A stretch of DNA of 64,000 nt from Amoebidium appalachense (GCA_963693365.1 CAVNZM010000013.1:1364001-1428000), one strand, 5' to 3'. Shown: positions 1-12,142, numbered from the stretch's first letter. The notes: generated by a model from the letters alone, not told the origin. Translations and numbers: made by a program.

Positions 1-917
1 GCAAAAAAACGAAAAGTACGTACGTAATGTACGTATATATATATATATATATACATGATATACATACTACGTACACAGGTACCTGCTTTCTCCTATTAAA
101 CAATGCATTCCTTTCTTTTGTCACACAACCATAGACGTGTGACCGGGTACTCATGATCATTATGTACAGCGTGTGCAGTGATCATGAGCAGTTGGCCACT
201 GGCAAAGAGAAAAAAAAGGAAAAAAAAACATATGTATACGCGCTTTGAGCAGATAATCGCTGCCGACCCTAAAGGACACGTGTCCCCCGATACCTCAGCT
301 CAATTGAAATTCTACACCCCAAAAACCATTGGGACGTGTTAACCATATATTCCTTCAGGGACTATATACGGTTAGTACCATACACCGCTCAAATAGAACA
401 CAATTCTTTCTTTTTTTTTTTAACCGTTTGAGCGAATCAATTACAGAATACATAAACCCCGTTTTAATGACCTGCACACGCCCCAGAAAAAAGGGTTTCG
501 GGAGATTAGAGTGGTGCGATATGGACGAATCACAACCCTGCGTCGCACAAAAAAGCTGAAACAACAGTTGAATTTCGATATGATTACGTAACCTCGAACT
601 CCGGCATGGGTTTACACACTTCTTATTTTTTTTGCAATTTGTTACCGTCAGACCGTTGACTCATCTGAGCTGATCGATATCCGGGATTCCGATACCGAGC
701 CTCGTATTACCTTTTTAGTTTTATTTGTAGCTACAGTAGAGTCACGGTAGCTGAACCTAAATTTGCCGCAGGGTAACACACACGTGTCTCTATGGCAGGC
801 TCGAAGTCTCAGTGTGCCACCACAGTCAAATACTCTCGTGTTTCAAGTTGGCTGCCTGTGAGCTGGGCAGCCAAAGAAATAGTCGGCTTTGCTCTCAGAG
901 TTTTGGACAGTGGAATT

Positions 918-919
918 AA

Positions 920-951
<32 letters not shown>

Positions 952-969
952 GGGGGGGGGGGGGGGGGG
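918..969. repeat. Composite homopolymer A26-G26
   Basis: About 26 A followed directly by about 26 G, a pure purine strand of some 52 bases. It is one of several places in the window where an A or T run abuts a G or C run. Run lengths may be inexact because homopolymers this long are hard to sequence. Confidence 0.9.
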
Positions 970-1164
970 TTGCCTTGTTACAATTCTAGAATTCTGAACA
1001 GGACTGTCGTGTCTTTTTGCCTGCACTTTCCATTCAATTTACAGTAGTTTATTTATAAAACATCCCAAGCAGTGGTTATGCCAAGATCGCTTTTAACGTT
1101 TTGCCTCTAAATATACGGTTTGTTCTCAAACTTTTCTAAGGCTTGTTTTCAGAAACACATATTC

Positions 1165-1230
<66 letters not shown>

Positions 1231-1294
1231 GGCATGTACACACACACGCACGCACGCACGCACGCGCGCGCGCGCGCACACACACACACACACA

Positions 1295-1325
<31 letters not shown>

Positions 1326-1351
1326 GCGCGCGCACACACGCACGCACGCGC

Positions 1352-1398
<47 letters not shown>

Positions 1399-1447
1399 TA
1401 TACACACACACGCACGCACCCACACACACACACATGATACACACACA
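1165..1447. repeat. Compound (CA)n/(CG) microsatellite
   Basis: Starts as an uninterrupted (CA)n of about 60 bases, then alternates CA, CGCA and CGCG steps. Alternating purine-pyrimidine throughout, so it could adopt Z-DNA; that is an inference. Confidence 0.95.
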
Positions 1448-1605
1448 TTCACTCAGTGACACCGTGACTCACTCACTCACACTCACAGTCGAACACCATT
1501 GCATATAAACACATACACGTGCACACACACGTACGTGCAAAAACCATCTTGTATATGCGTACAATTATTAGTAGAGTGTACACAAGTGTGAATCACACAC
1601 ATACA

Positions 1606-1627
1606 CTGTTACCCTCCCTCACCCGCG

Positions 1628-1670
<43 letters not shown>

Positions 1671-1681
1671 CCTTACGCAAC

Positions 1682-1722
<41 letters not shown>

Positions 1723-1965
1723 ACACACACACGCACGCGCGCGCCACATGCACGCACACACACACGCACGCACACATGCACGCATGCACGCACGCACACA
1801 CATACATAAACATACACACGTGTGCACACACACGCACACACACACATACATACACGCCACACAAACACACACAGACACACACACACAGAGAGAGAGACAG
1901 ACAAACACACACACGTGTACACACACACACACAGCTGAACTCACACACACAGAGACCCACACACG
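1606..1965. repeat. Second (CA)n block
   Basis: Imperfect CA repeat with CG, TA and AGAG interruptions over about 350 bases. It produces open frames in several registers on both strands that have no coding character. Confidence 0.95.
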
Positions 1966-2102
1966 CAAACTGTAAACTGTAGCGACAAGGTTTCGAGTGT
2001 ACAAAAAAAAAAAAAAAAAAAAAAAAGATTCATCTGCTCTACCTGTTCTTTGCCATGGTGTTAGTGGCACGCAATTTTTTTATATATATTTTTTTTTTTG
2101 GT

Positions 2103-2135
<33 letters not shown>

Positions 2136-3234
2136 TGCACGCGCGCACGCACACACTCACTACGAATACAAACTACACGTAGCATTACATGTGTGCCAAA
2201 AAAGTCCAAGTGCACGCTAAGGTTGCAGGTGTGTGTGTGTTATTATAATCAAATTCCTGCGCCGGCGCCAGGGATAAAAACCATTAACAATAGAACTGCC
2301 AGTAACAAACTCGAGTAAAAAACTTTATTATCGACATATTCCTACTTTTTTTTTTGTTTTGTTTTCTAGAAACTGTTTTTTTGGCATGCAAAAAGTTCCC
2401 CCCATAATTTCTATATTTGTCTAATCGTGCAAAAATTATTGGTCCAGACAATACATTTTTTTGAGGTTGCGATACTACCTTTTTTTTTTCTTTTTCTTTT
2501 TTCAGTTTTATAGAAAATACAACCAGAAATTCAGTGGCGTTTAGGGGTTCCAAGCATGTATATGTATCTGATTCATTTACCGCCGTTGGAAACGAGAAGG
2601 CTTAAGATAGAAGAGAGTTAAAAAAACCAAAGGGTCTTAAAGGAAAGAGAAAAAGTTTTGAAGGAAAGAGGGAGAAAAAAAATTGAAAAAAATTATATAT
2701 TTTCATGTCAACAGAAACCCCCAACAACAACAACAACAAAAAATCTGCCGTACAGTCTCAATAATTCGCATAAAAGCAAAAAAAAAAAAAAAAAAAAAAA
2801 AAAGTGATTTCTACTTTCTTTTCCGATATGGTTTTGTGTGTTTGGGTTAAAATGCATGCGTACTGTTGGACTTGTGATCGTATATGATCACATCACAATC
2901 ATTATGTACATATCGGATAGGTCAATAATAAACAGCCCGGCCAATGCCCGCCAATGGGCGAAGAAAACCAGGAAAGTCAAAATCACGCATACGGTCTGGA
3001 AGACATGCACCAAACAATCTCAAACCAATGTTGATGATAACAATAATACTGATAATAATCATAATAACTTATAGCAGTAAGTTAAAAACAAGTTAAAAAG
3101 GTATAAAAAGAAAAAGTGGAAAAATTAAAAAGTAAGCGAGTAATAAAAAAATAGTATTCGTATCCACCTATTATCATCGTCAGTAACAAGTCATAAAAAA
3201 CAAGTTCACCCTTACATCGATAACAACCAGCACA

Positions 3235-3268
<34 letters not shown>

Positions 3269-3306
3269 CCCTTTCCCCCCCCCCTCCGCCCCTCCCTCCC
3301 CGAATA

Positions 3307-4056
3307 CTATTTCTGTAGATACAATTTCCTGTAAGTTTCCAAAAGACCCCCCCACCGTCCCCTCATGAGCACATGATGGTTGCCCAGGGGCTCCCTAAGA
3401 AAATACCCCACATCCCCCCTGTCAAATTTCACCCCCACCTGGGTCAGGCACCTATTGTTCTCCCACTTTCCCCCTTCCCCACTTTCCACCACTTTTCCCT
3501 CCCCCCACCAAATTTCCCTCAAATCAACCCCCCCGACCCTGGCCACCGTCACCTCCCCGGGGGGAAATTTCCCCAAAACCCCCACCCCGGAACCGCTCTC
3601 GAAATGGCTGTGCAAGTCGTAATTTGGCGTCAAAAACCGGGGAATTGTGCAGTGCGCGAACCAAGCTGTGTTTTTTTCAGTGTCAATATCTTGTGGGTTG
3701 GCCATGAAGGGAGGACCCGCTGTTCCCTGCGTGAGGTGACTGAGTAGAAGCATTGTGAGGGCGGTGGGGACGTCACCCTCACAGCCGGAGATCACACCTG
3801 CGTCGTTCATGCTGCAAGGAGAGAAAATATAAAAGTTACAATACAGAATACAAATTTTGAGAAGGGAAGGGGGTTGGAGGGGGCTTTGAGGGGGGGGGGG
3901 GGGGGGGGGGGGGGATGGGTTGGGTTGGTGGGTGGGTGGGTTGGTGGGGGGGGGGGGGGGGGGGGAGGGGAGGGGGGGGGAGGGGGGGGGGGGCAGGCGG
4001 CAGGGGGAGGGGGGGGGGGTATGTTTACATGTGAGTGTGTGTGCTTGTGTGTGTGC

Positions 4057-4125
<69 letters not shown>

Positions 4126-5173
4126 CGCACGCATGCGTGCGTGCGGGCGTGCGCGTGCGTGCGCGTGCGTGTGCGTGTGAATGTGTGTACGTGCATGCGT
4201 GTGTGCCACAGGCCGTGTGCGTGTCTGTGTGTGTGGACGTGCGTGTAGGTGTATGTCGTGTTGCGCACGTGTGCATGTGTATACGTGTGTGTGTGCGTAT
4301 TCCCTTGGTCTTGGGGGGGGGGGGGGGGGGGGAGGGAAGAGGGAGGGAGGGAGGTGAATGGCATGGGGGGGGGGAGAGGGAGGGAGAGTGGAGGAGGGGA
4401 TATAACATCGTGTGCCAAGGTGGGTTGGTGGTGGGTGGGAGGATGGGGGGAAGGGGGAAGGGGGAAGGGGGAAGGGGGTACGGGGCCCTCAGGGGTGGAG
4501 GGGGGGATAGGGGAAGGCTGCTCACTTTGAAAGAGCTAGGCACCCAGTGGTGTTCAGCTGTCCAATCAGATCGAAGCATCGCAGGGTCAGTGACGTCAGA
4601 CCCCTCCTATCAACCAATGATCTGAGGGCAATCGCAAGCGCCGCCCCCTTCTCCACCTCCCCTCTTTCTACCTCCACCCGTTTCGCTTTGCGCAAAAACC
4701 CCTCCGCTAAATCTCTTGCCTCCCTCGCGTTTTTTTTACCCTCCTCCGCCGTTCCCTTGCTATGATTGGTCGCTTCACAGGCTGCCCTCCCGTCACCACC
4801 CGTTTTTTTACTGTGTTTTGGCGGTGAGAAGGTGGTGTGATTTTGGTCCAATTGAACACGGAGGTATTCGTCGGTGAGTGCGGTGAGTGGAATGCGACTG
4901 ATGCTGCATCCAAGGGCGGAATTTACGGCGGAATCTTCTGGCATGGATGCGACCAGCCAGTCGGATGGGGTGCCGATGATCCCCAGGTGCTCACGGCACA
5001 TGGCACGGTGGGCCTGTGTGTGTGTGTTGGGGGGGGGGGGGGGGGGAGGGGGAAGAGGGGGGGGGAAGGGGAAAGGGCGAGGAGGGGGGAGAGGTGAGGG
5101 GGAGGGGAAGAGGGGGGAAGGGGGAGGGTTGGTGTGTGTGTGTGTGTGTATGTGTGTGTGTGTTGGGGGGGCG

Positions 5174-5245
<72 letters not shown>

Positions 5246-5299
5246 GTGTGTGTGTGTGTGTGTGAGCGTACGCGCGCGCATGTGTGTGTACGAGTGCGC

Positions 5300-5372
<73 letters not shown>

Positions 5373-5608
5373 CGTGCGTGCGTGTGTGTGTGTTGTGTGT
5401 GTGTGTGTGTGTGCGCGTGTGTGCGTGCGTGTGTGTGTGTGTGTGTGTGTGTGTATGCTTGTATGCCTGTGTGTGTGTGTCCGCAGGAGGAAGAGGAGGA
5501 GGTGGTGGTGGTGGTGGCGGCGTGGGGGGGGCGGGGGGGGGGTTTGGGGGGAAGGGGGGTTTGGTGTATGCATCAGAGGGTTGGAAATGGGGGGATGCGG
5601 GTGGGAGA

Positions 5609-5640
<32 letters not shown>

Positions 5641-5977
5641 GGGTTGGGGGGGGGGGGGGGGGGGGGGGGGTAATGAATGCATTAACAGCTCGCAAGCGTT
5701 GACCTAAGACACTAGAACTACAAAAAGCAAACAAGAATTGAGAAGTTGGTGAGCCGCAGCCTGGGCAGGCAAATGCACAGGTAAATGTCCGAGTTAGAAA
5801 AAAGAGCTGCCCATCATATATGCCGTAAGGCCCACATGTATTAGTAGTTTCATGCGGCGGACAGGTGTGTGTGAGCTCGGGAAGGGGGAGGGAGGGAGAG
5901 AGAGAGAAAGAGAGAGAGAGAGAGGGAGAGAGAGAGAGGGAGAGAGAGAGAGAGAGAAGAGTGTGTGTGTGTGTGTT

Positions 5978-6018
<41 letters not shown>

Positions 6019-6055
6019 TGCATCAAGGATGGCAGACATGAAAGCAGAGACATTA

Positions 6056-6100
<45 letters not shown>

Positions 6101-6443
6101 AAAAAAAAAAAAAAACACAAATGATCGTGCTGTTCACATGGCTATTGTCAGAGACATGGTTCCGATTGCTTCACCCAAAAGAATGTGATCCAACTTTTTA
6201 ACCTCTCCCAAAAAATAGGCAAGTCGACCCCCCCCCCAGGGCTATTGTCAGAGACATGGTTCCGATTGCTTCACCCAAAAGAATGTGATCCAACTTTTTA
6301 ACCTCTCCCAAAAAATAGGCAAGTCGACCCCCCTCCCCCCCCAGGGGGGGGGGAGGTATATGGGGGATTATATTATATTAGCTCCACGCTCATGATATGT
6401 GTGAGTTGATAAATAAAACATCGGTGACTAGAAAGGTTTTTTT

Positions 6444-6477
<34 letters not shown>

Positions 6478-7493
6478 GGAGGGAGGGGGGAACGCATGAG
6501 AGAGTGGACGAGGGAAGTGATCTCTTTGCCGGCACAAGAGAGGGGGAGGGAAGGAGGGGGGCGTGGAGCGAGAGAGGGGGGGGGGGGGGGGGGGGGGGGG
6601 AGGGAAAGAGGGAGGGGGGGGGGGGGGTGTAGTAACACCCGCTCACCTGCATACATCTCAAAGTGTTGACCGTTTCTTCCGCAGCCTTCTCCATTCCGCC
6701 AATCCCCTCTCCACGCAACAGCACGATCGAATCGCCCCTCCGCCCCCCCTGCCTTAATCGGGCCAAGATTTCCAACGCCGCCGGAAAACTGTTGTGGTGC
6801 GGGTGGGCGAAAAGTAGGATCGGATCGCGATTTCCTTTCTTCGATGATGAAATTTCAGCTTGATCGGCGATCAGATCGAGCACGCGTTGCTCGGTTCCAC
6901 CAGTCAACACGAGAAAACACCCTGTTGGCGTGAAAATGTTCAAATCAAATAAAAGGTAAATCTAAAGTTAAGATGAAGTGTTCTGCGTCTGGTATGGGTC
7001 GAAGCATTTCAAACAGTTATGTCGGCGTCTCTCTAGGCTTCCCTTATATGGCAACCGTAAATTTTCTATTGGTGGAGGGAGCACCATCATGATACAGGTT
7101 GAGCCAATCATATGCTCTGACGTAGATATGACGTAGGGTGCTGATTGGATCACATCAAAAAACTAACCAAAGGAGCCAAGTTGCTTCTTACGGTTATCGC
7201 CATAAGGGGTCGTCCGCAACGGGTAAACATATATAAGCATATATATATATGATATAAATAAATATACATAAATATATATAAATATGATATATGAATATAT
7301 GTAAAAATATATAAATATATATAAACTTTTCTGGTTGCGGGCGGCCTCTCCATACAGATTTACCCCCTCCTCTAAGCAAGTGGAGTCTACTTTCAACGGA
7401 ACGGGGTGATGGGATGCACAGGACGAAAGGTGTGTGTGTGTGGGGGGGGGATCAAAAGATCTAGAAGTGTTATTTCGGGGGGGGAAAGGGGCG

Positions 7494-7527
<34 letters not shown>

Positions 7528-8472
7528 TTGTGCCTAGGAGTATTGGCAGAGTCAAGTGGAAGATAGAAACCTGTGTAAGGGGAAAAAAAAAGGGGGAGGC
7601 GGGGGGGAGAGGGATAACTATCCCCCCCACCCCCCTTCCTTTTTTTGGGGGGGGGGGGGGGGGTGGGATGGGAGGGAGGAGAGGGGGGGGGGGGGGGGGG
7701 GGGGAACAGTTGCAAAACCTCGTGTCCTCAATATCATTCTTCGATGGATACCGGCACCAAGGAGGAAAGAGAGCCCCAATAATAAACAACGAAAAAGGAG
7801 AGAGAAGAAGGTAATGGCTGCTACCTGAAAGTGTTAAATCAGATCCACAATCGGCCTTCTAATGGTTGCTTGATAGTGGGGGGAACAAGATGGCAATGAG
7901 ATCAACAGATTAATAGAGCTGTGAACATGGGTGCAATGAAAAAACCAGCAGATTAAAGCTCGAAGGGGAGGAAAAACGGGGGGGGGGGGGAGGGGGGGGG
8001 GGAGGGGGGGGGAGGGGGGGAGGGGGGGAGGGGGGGGAGGGGGGGGGGGGGGGGAGGGGGGGAAGAGGGGGAATTTGCGTGTGCACAGGTGCATGAGGCG
8101 CTTGGTGTGTGGTGCATGCGTAGATGATGTGCATTGTATATTGTTAGTTCTCGAGTGAAGATGGCACGGCAGTGACGGCATGTAGGGTCGGTTATATTGA
8201 GTTCTTTCGTGGGGCCAGGACCCATCTAACTTAGCGCCTGTAAAGGATCCAAAGCTCAGCCTAGATCAACCGAAAATAAAAACATCAACATGCGTGTGGT
8301 TGTGGGTGCACTTCTGTAGCCGTACCTGTGTGTTTGTCTATGTGTATGGTTACTTCTCGTGCCGAGCATGCGTGCATGCAGGCGTGTGTGTGTGTAACAA
8401 ATCATGTGTGTGTGCCTGCAAGCGCAGGTGTGTGTGTGGAAAACTTTGCGTGTGTTCCCCGGAGGGGAAGGA

Positions 8473-8511
<39 letters not shown>

Positions 8512-8852
8512 GGAGGACCTGCAACATTCTCGTCAGTTGCACACCCACCAGTCTCTCCTTCCTTCTGCACCCCAACACCCAGTTTTTCCACCTCAGTTGT
8601 CAATCGGTGTGTCAGCTCCTGCATCATCTTCGTGTTTCCTTCGCTGAACGCAGAACACACGGGCACCAGCCGAACGTGGGGTTTAGGAAGCCACTTTGGC
8701 CCAGGATCCTGCGCACATGCGTCTGTGGGGAGAGCCCATTTTATGCCTTGTTTCAAGATGCTACCACTGTGTAACAAACGGCCAAGTGCTGGGATGAACT
8801 TTCGCCCTGACGAAAGGAAATGAGGAAGGAATGAGGATGTCAAAGGGAACAT
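3307..8852 (-). CDS. L-fucose isomerase-like sugar isomerase (split gene)
   Basis: Predicted metal-dependent aldose-ketose isomerase of the FucI/AraA-like superfamily; the sugar cannot be read from sequence. Exons on the minus strand: 8852-8549 (tentative first exon), 6921-6647, 5013-4526 and 3811-3307 (stop TAG at 3309-3307). The three downstream exons join in compatible phase. Exon 2 carries [13 protein letters not shown] and the [13 protein letters not shown] helix; exon 3 carries [12 protein letters not shown] and [19 protein letters not shown]; exon 4 carries [15 protein letters not shown] (Glu/Asp expected to bind metal), [20 protein letters not shown] and GNHHVLMRG (metal-binding His region). 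Total near 520 residues, slightly long for the family. The tentative first exon begins at an ATG at 8852 with an Arg/Ser/Leu-rich leader that could be a mitochondrial presequence, and uses a donor of the GTGGGT type; this exon is weaker than the rest. The introns contain long G and GT runs. Confidence 0.88.
3889..4320. repeat. Poly(G) and (GT)n in isomerase intron 3
   Basis: Two G-rich runs separated by GGTTGGTGGGTGGG-like text, then (GT)n of about 80 bases passing into GC/GT steps. All of it lies between the last two isomerase exons, so it is intronic on that gene model. Confidence 0.9.
5020..5672. repeat. G/GT-rich block in isomerase intron 2
   Basis: Long (GT)n tracts at about 5180-5242 and 5302-5360 with poly(G) at both ends. 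The 5020 end is immediately upstream of the splice acceptor of the third exon, where on the minus strand the CA repeat itself forms the ...CACAG acceptor. Confidence 0.9.
5976..6115. repeat. Inverted homopolymer pair T12-G30 / C34-A25
   Basis: T12 (5976-5987) then G30 (5988-6017), a 39-base spacer, then C34 (6057-6090) and A25 (6091-6115). The two halves are reverse complements, so a stem of about 42 pairs with a 39-base loop is possible in single-stranded DNA or in the intron RNA. It lies inside isomerase intron 2. Confidence 0.9.
6140..6341. repeat. 100-bp tandem duplication
   Basis: The unit starting GGCTATTGTCAGAG at 6140 recurs at 6240 with virtually no change except the length and interruption of its terminal C run. 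Intronic in the isomerase gene. Confidence 0.95.
7230..7330. repeat. AT-rich low-complexity tract
   Basis: TATA/AAATA-rich tract (ATATAAATATAT-like) in the putative first intron of the isomerase gene. It resembles TATA elements by composition only; nothing marks it as a promoter. Confidence 0.8.
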
Positions 8853-10147
8853 CTTCGGTTGAGACGTTCTTGCTCGTGAAAGACGTCGAGAGGAAAGCTC
8901 AATCAAAAAAGAAAGATTTGTACTTTGCTAACAGATGGTCTCTAAAGACCGTGTGGCATGGCTCGTGTCGAAATTTCAACCTAACCAATAAGACTTCTCT
9001 GTGTGCATGGTGCAGGGCTTCGCATTTGTATACATAGAAAAAGACTTAAGAAGTTCAATGACTACATTCCCACGCAACTTTGGTTTGTCACGAAAGCTTT
9101 GCAGATATGAAAAATAGGATCTTTTTCGGCAGCCCTATGGCCTCCGTAATTCATCTCGAGTGATGGTCGTAACTTGGCGGGACCGTGCAAAGAAAAACGA
9201 CATGATTCGGAAACAACAATATTAATAGTAGCATGTATTTTCACTTTTCTACTGCTCATTTGCTTCTAGCTGCTATTCTGGTGCCGGTTCTGATCTGATG
9301 TGTGCAGATTTCAAAGCTTCAAGCTGCGAAACAAAAAGTTCCATTATTCCTGCCGCTGTCTTTTTGCGTACTTGCAGGAAGGAGGGAAGGTGGCTCTGGA
9401 ATTCCCCTAAAACCTGTTAGGTTAGGGCGAATAAGCTTATTTGAGACGCTGTTGAAAATGGAAAAATTAGAATTTGGATGAGGAAAATGGTGCCTTAAGG
9501 TCTTAACAGATTCAAAAAAAAATTAAACACTGCCTATTATTGTCAAAAAATATAATATAGCTAGTTTATTTACATGTTTGTACATAATTTAATCTTTCTT
9601 GGATTGGCCCTGACCTACGGTACATAGAGTGCTTTTTTTTAGTCAAAAAATATTTGTTTTTGAAAAAGTTTCCCAACAACAAGCCCCAGGGGTATCGGAA
9701 ATAGGATGCGTGCTGCTCCAATCGTATTGATGGATCACCAAGCGATATGATTGGTGCTCTTTGTTATCGTTTACGGATTGGCTAGTTTTTGACCGGCACG
9801 CAAACACCACAGTGTCCACACTGGGACCCAGGCCTGGTCGTGACTCGTGGGCCTGGTCCACTACCTGTGACCTGTGCACCACTCAGCCACTGGCCATGCC
9901 ATATGCATGACCACCACCATCCTGAGTCCACCACCCCAAGGGCCTCGCTCCAGCTCATTTGATGATCATGCACGATCATATGCATGCAGGCAGGCGTGCC
10001 GTACACATGTACATGTACCAGTGCGTACACGTACATACAAACACGCAAGCTGGACATGTACACGTACACAAACGTGCATACAACTGATCTCAGTGAGTCC
10101 TCGGCATGGCAAACACGTGACTTTGTCTGTCCTTCATTGGATACGAT
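8853..10147. other. Non-coding stretch upstream of the LINE
   Basis: No recognisable gene. Open frames are short and unlike any family known to me. The part after about 9.8 kb is more GC-rich, with repeated CCTGGTC and GTACACGTACA-type words, and may include the 5' untranslated part of the LINE; no 5' boundary or target duplication could be identified. Confidence 0.5.
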
Positions 10148-10570
10148 GTGCTGGAAGTAGCAGTACGGGGCGACTATAACCGTGCGTTCATCCGTGACGC
10201 GACAAAGGGGTGTGGAAGCTTCTTCACCCACCTCCCAAGCTACGACCCATGCGCGCCGGAAAACATTCAGAAAGCAGACAAAGAACGTAAAGTGTCTGCT
10301 AAGAATGCGTGCGCCACACGTTGTCGTGTACGCATCAGCAAGGCAAAAGAGTTCCTCGCAAAGTTGGAAAACGATGCTACGAGCGTGATAGACACGGACA
10401 CGAAGGAACCAATGTTTTCTGGTGAGAAACTGCTCGAGCGCAAACGCCGATGCGAGATGGAAATCGAGCTCTTCTGCGAACCGTTCGCGCTGGCGGAAGG
10501 TCGTGCATACGACCCCGTAAGCGACAAGTGGGAACCAACCCCACAGGTGTCGGACCAAACCGATACCTAA
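10148..10570 (+). CDS. ORF1-like frame of the LINE
   Basis: About 140 residues ending at TAA 10568-10570. The open frame begins after a TGA near 10122 without an in-frame ATG, so the start shown (GTG codon) is only a frame limit. The product is charged and helix-prone (for example RISKAKEFLAKLEND and ERKRRCEMEIELF) with scattered cysteines but no zinc knuckle or RRM that I can recognise. Its end overlaps the beginning of the endonuclease frame by about 25 bases in another register, the usual ORF1/ORF2 arrangement of LINEs; that position is the main reason for the call. It could instead be a captured or unrelated fragment. Confidence 0.45.
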   Translation: MLEVAVRGDYNRAFIRDATKGCGSFFTHLPSYDPCAPENIQKADKERKVSAKNACATRCRVRISKAKEFLAKLENDATSVIDTDTKEPMFSGEKLLERKRRCEMEIELFCEPFALAEGRAYDPVSDKWEPTPQVSDQTDT

Positions 10571-11045
10571 TTTATCCTTCTTCTTCTGGAATGCTCGGAC
10601 ACTGGGCCCCCAAAAGGGCCTCCCCCCCGGGACACTCGACGATAAAATCAGCTACATACAACAACAGACAAACAACCACACGTTTACAGTGATTTGCGAA
10701 ACACAGTTTAAAAACCACCACAAATTCAACTCTACATTGGTCGACACATCCACACACCCCGGTTACGCGAAAAACCGAGGCATTATTGTACTTGCCGCAC
10801 CACACGTGAGAGTGAAGTGCAAACCGGTAGCAAAAACGGAATTCTCGGTTTCTATAGAGTTTCTTTCTAATGTTTTTACTTTTGTATATTACCCACCATC
10901 TATGTCGGTTGTCGAATTGACTCACGAGTTGTCACAGTTACCAATGTCCACTGTTATTTTAGGTGATTTTAACACGCGACTCCACCACACAGACACACTG
11001 CAAGTGAGTGTCGGGTACCCATCTAAGCCCCCGGAGCGTGCTATC
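10545..11045 (+). CDS. LINE ORF2, 5' part: APE-type endonuclease
   Basis: Start of ORF2, encoding the endonuclease that nicks target DNA to prime reverse transcription. Visible motifs of the exonuclease-endonuclease-phosphatase fold, in order: WNARTLG (Asn, near 10587), VICETQF (catalytic Glu), FVYYPP, and LGDFNTRL (Asp/Asn pair). The frame is open from about 10545 with no in-frame ATG before the motifs, so translation may need reinitiation or frameshifting from ORF1. The frame runs into the inserted element after codon ATC at 11043-11045 and stops a few codons later. The missing C-terminal part of the domain, with SDHSPI, is found after the insertion in the matching register. Confidence 0.88.
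11041..11045. repeat. 5-bp target-site duplication CTATC
   Basis: CTATC stands directly before the TG of the inserted element (11041-11045) and again directly after its terminal CA (13577-13581). Dropping the element plus one copy restores the LINE endonuclease frame exactly, which supports both boundaries. Confidence 0.88.
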
Positions 11046-11211
11046 TGTCATGTGCTGAGCTGATTCGTATTAGTTTACTTCTATATTTTGTGTTTTGGTG
11101 AGTTAATTTCGGGGGTTTTCTTGCATAGTGATGCCGGGGTCTAAATGGGGTATGAGGAGATTAATCAGTGGTATGGGGAGAATCTGATGCAGCGGCGGCT
11201 GATTGTTTGGT

Positions 11212-11650
11212 GCGCGCGTGCATGCCCCATGCCTCTGCGTACTCTCCATGTTAAATGTTGTATTGCTTCTTGCTGTGTGCGTGGCGAGACCCATGTTGCC
11301 TGCTCGCGTGTGTGTATGCTTATATGTATTGTGAGTAAACGTGTGTACGTGTTGTAGTGCTGTAGGGGTGTCTGAGGTCGCGGTAGCCAATGGTGTGGAG
11401 TGCGTGTAGTCTGTGGGGGAGGGAGTGTTGTGATTGGCTGAATGTCACTGTGGTATGTGTCTGGCCAGTGGGCCGCGTGTCTGTGAAGTGTCTCGCGGGG
11501 TCGCGGGCTTTTGGAAGTTCTTCTCAGAACACAAAAAACTCGCTTCCCACCCAACTCAAAGAAAAGTTTATACGTATACACAGTTTCGAGCCCCTTTAAG
11601 CGTGCAGATAGTTAGAGTAGTTCATATACACTCTGTTTGTAGCCACGACA
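11212..11650 (+). repeat. Left direct repeat (LTR-like)
   Basis: 439 bp matching 13138-13576 at a constant offset of 1926 with no indels; the differences I saw are three bases near the 3' end. High identity implies a young insertion if these are LTRs. Confidence 0.92.
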
Positions 11651-11677
11651 AGCTACACCCCCTTTCTCTGCAGTTTT

Positions 11678-12142
11678 TTGCAGGGAGGGGGCACACGCAC
11701 TGTTAGTCCTTCTGGGCTGTTGCTTTCACCCCTAGTTTTTTTTTTTCTTTCACGCCTAGCGGTTATGAGTGGCTTTGACTTAGGACTTTTTCGACAGTTA
11801 GAGGTAGAAGAAACATACGCACACACAGGCCTACAGCTAGCAACAGTTGGCATAGGCAACTTGAGCAGTAGGACTAGTATCACAGGGGACTTAGTCCTCG
11901 CTAAGGACCTTGACCTCCCTAGGTGACTTAGCAAGCTCAGGGCCGTTTGCCCAGCAGAGGCCTCAGAGGGGACCGGCGGCAGTCACCCTCCCCACGGCGC
12001 TACCAGCCCTACCAGCCACGGCCACAACGGGATAACAGATGGGCCAGGCTGGCGTCTTTGGGGCGGGACAGCAAGAGCCGGCGCCAGGCTCTTTCCCAGG
12101 CACCTGTGACAACTGCAAGGAGCGGGGGCAACGCGTGGTGTA
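11678..12142 (+). pseudogene. Decayed gag-like region
   Basis: Consecutive open fragments in different registers: a segment starting MSGFDLGLFRQLEVEE and running to a TGA near 11922, an Arg-rich stretch (RRYQPYQPRPQRDNRW) and, after a further shift, CDNCKERGQ, which resembles the first half of a CCHC zinc knuckle with Gln in place of His. Basic region followed by a knuckle is the layout of retrotransposon Gag, and it directly follows the left repeat as gag would. Interrupted by one stop and at least two frameshifts. The match is by pattern only. Confidence 0.4.

Larger units (their letters stand above)
1..3236. other. Gene-free, repeat-rich stretch
   Basis: No open frame here resembles a protein; the longer ones are translations of CA repeats (His/Thr or Cys/Val strings). 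It contains a short (TA)n tract near 33-53, an A26-G26 block, two large CA-repeat blocks, a T-rich then G-rich block near 2089-2133, and an AT-rich part from about 2.3 to 3.2 kb with A runs and CAA repeats. A poly(C) tract follows at about 3237-3275. Confidence 0.6.

Noticed and set aside
1120-1508. Overlapping open frames of His/Thr or Cys/Val repeats
   Set aside because: Translations of CA/GT microsatellites; open in several registers and both strands, no start or splice context.
7690-7850. Possible extra isomerase exon after TTTCAG
   Set aside because: Open but hydrophobic text unlike the family, and the phase does not join both neighbours.
9782-10558. Long minus-strand frame opposite the LINE ORF1
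   Set aside because: Shadow of the plus-strand frame; no family features.
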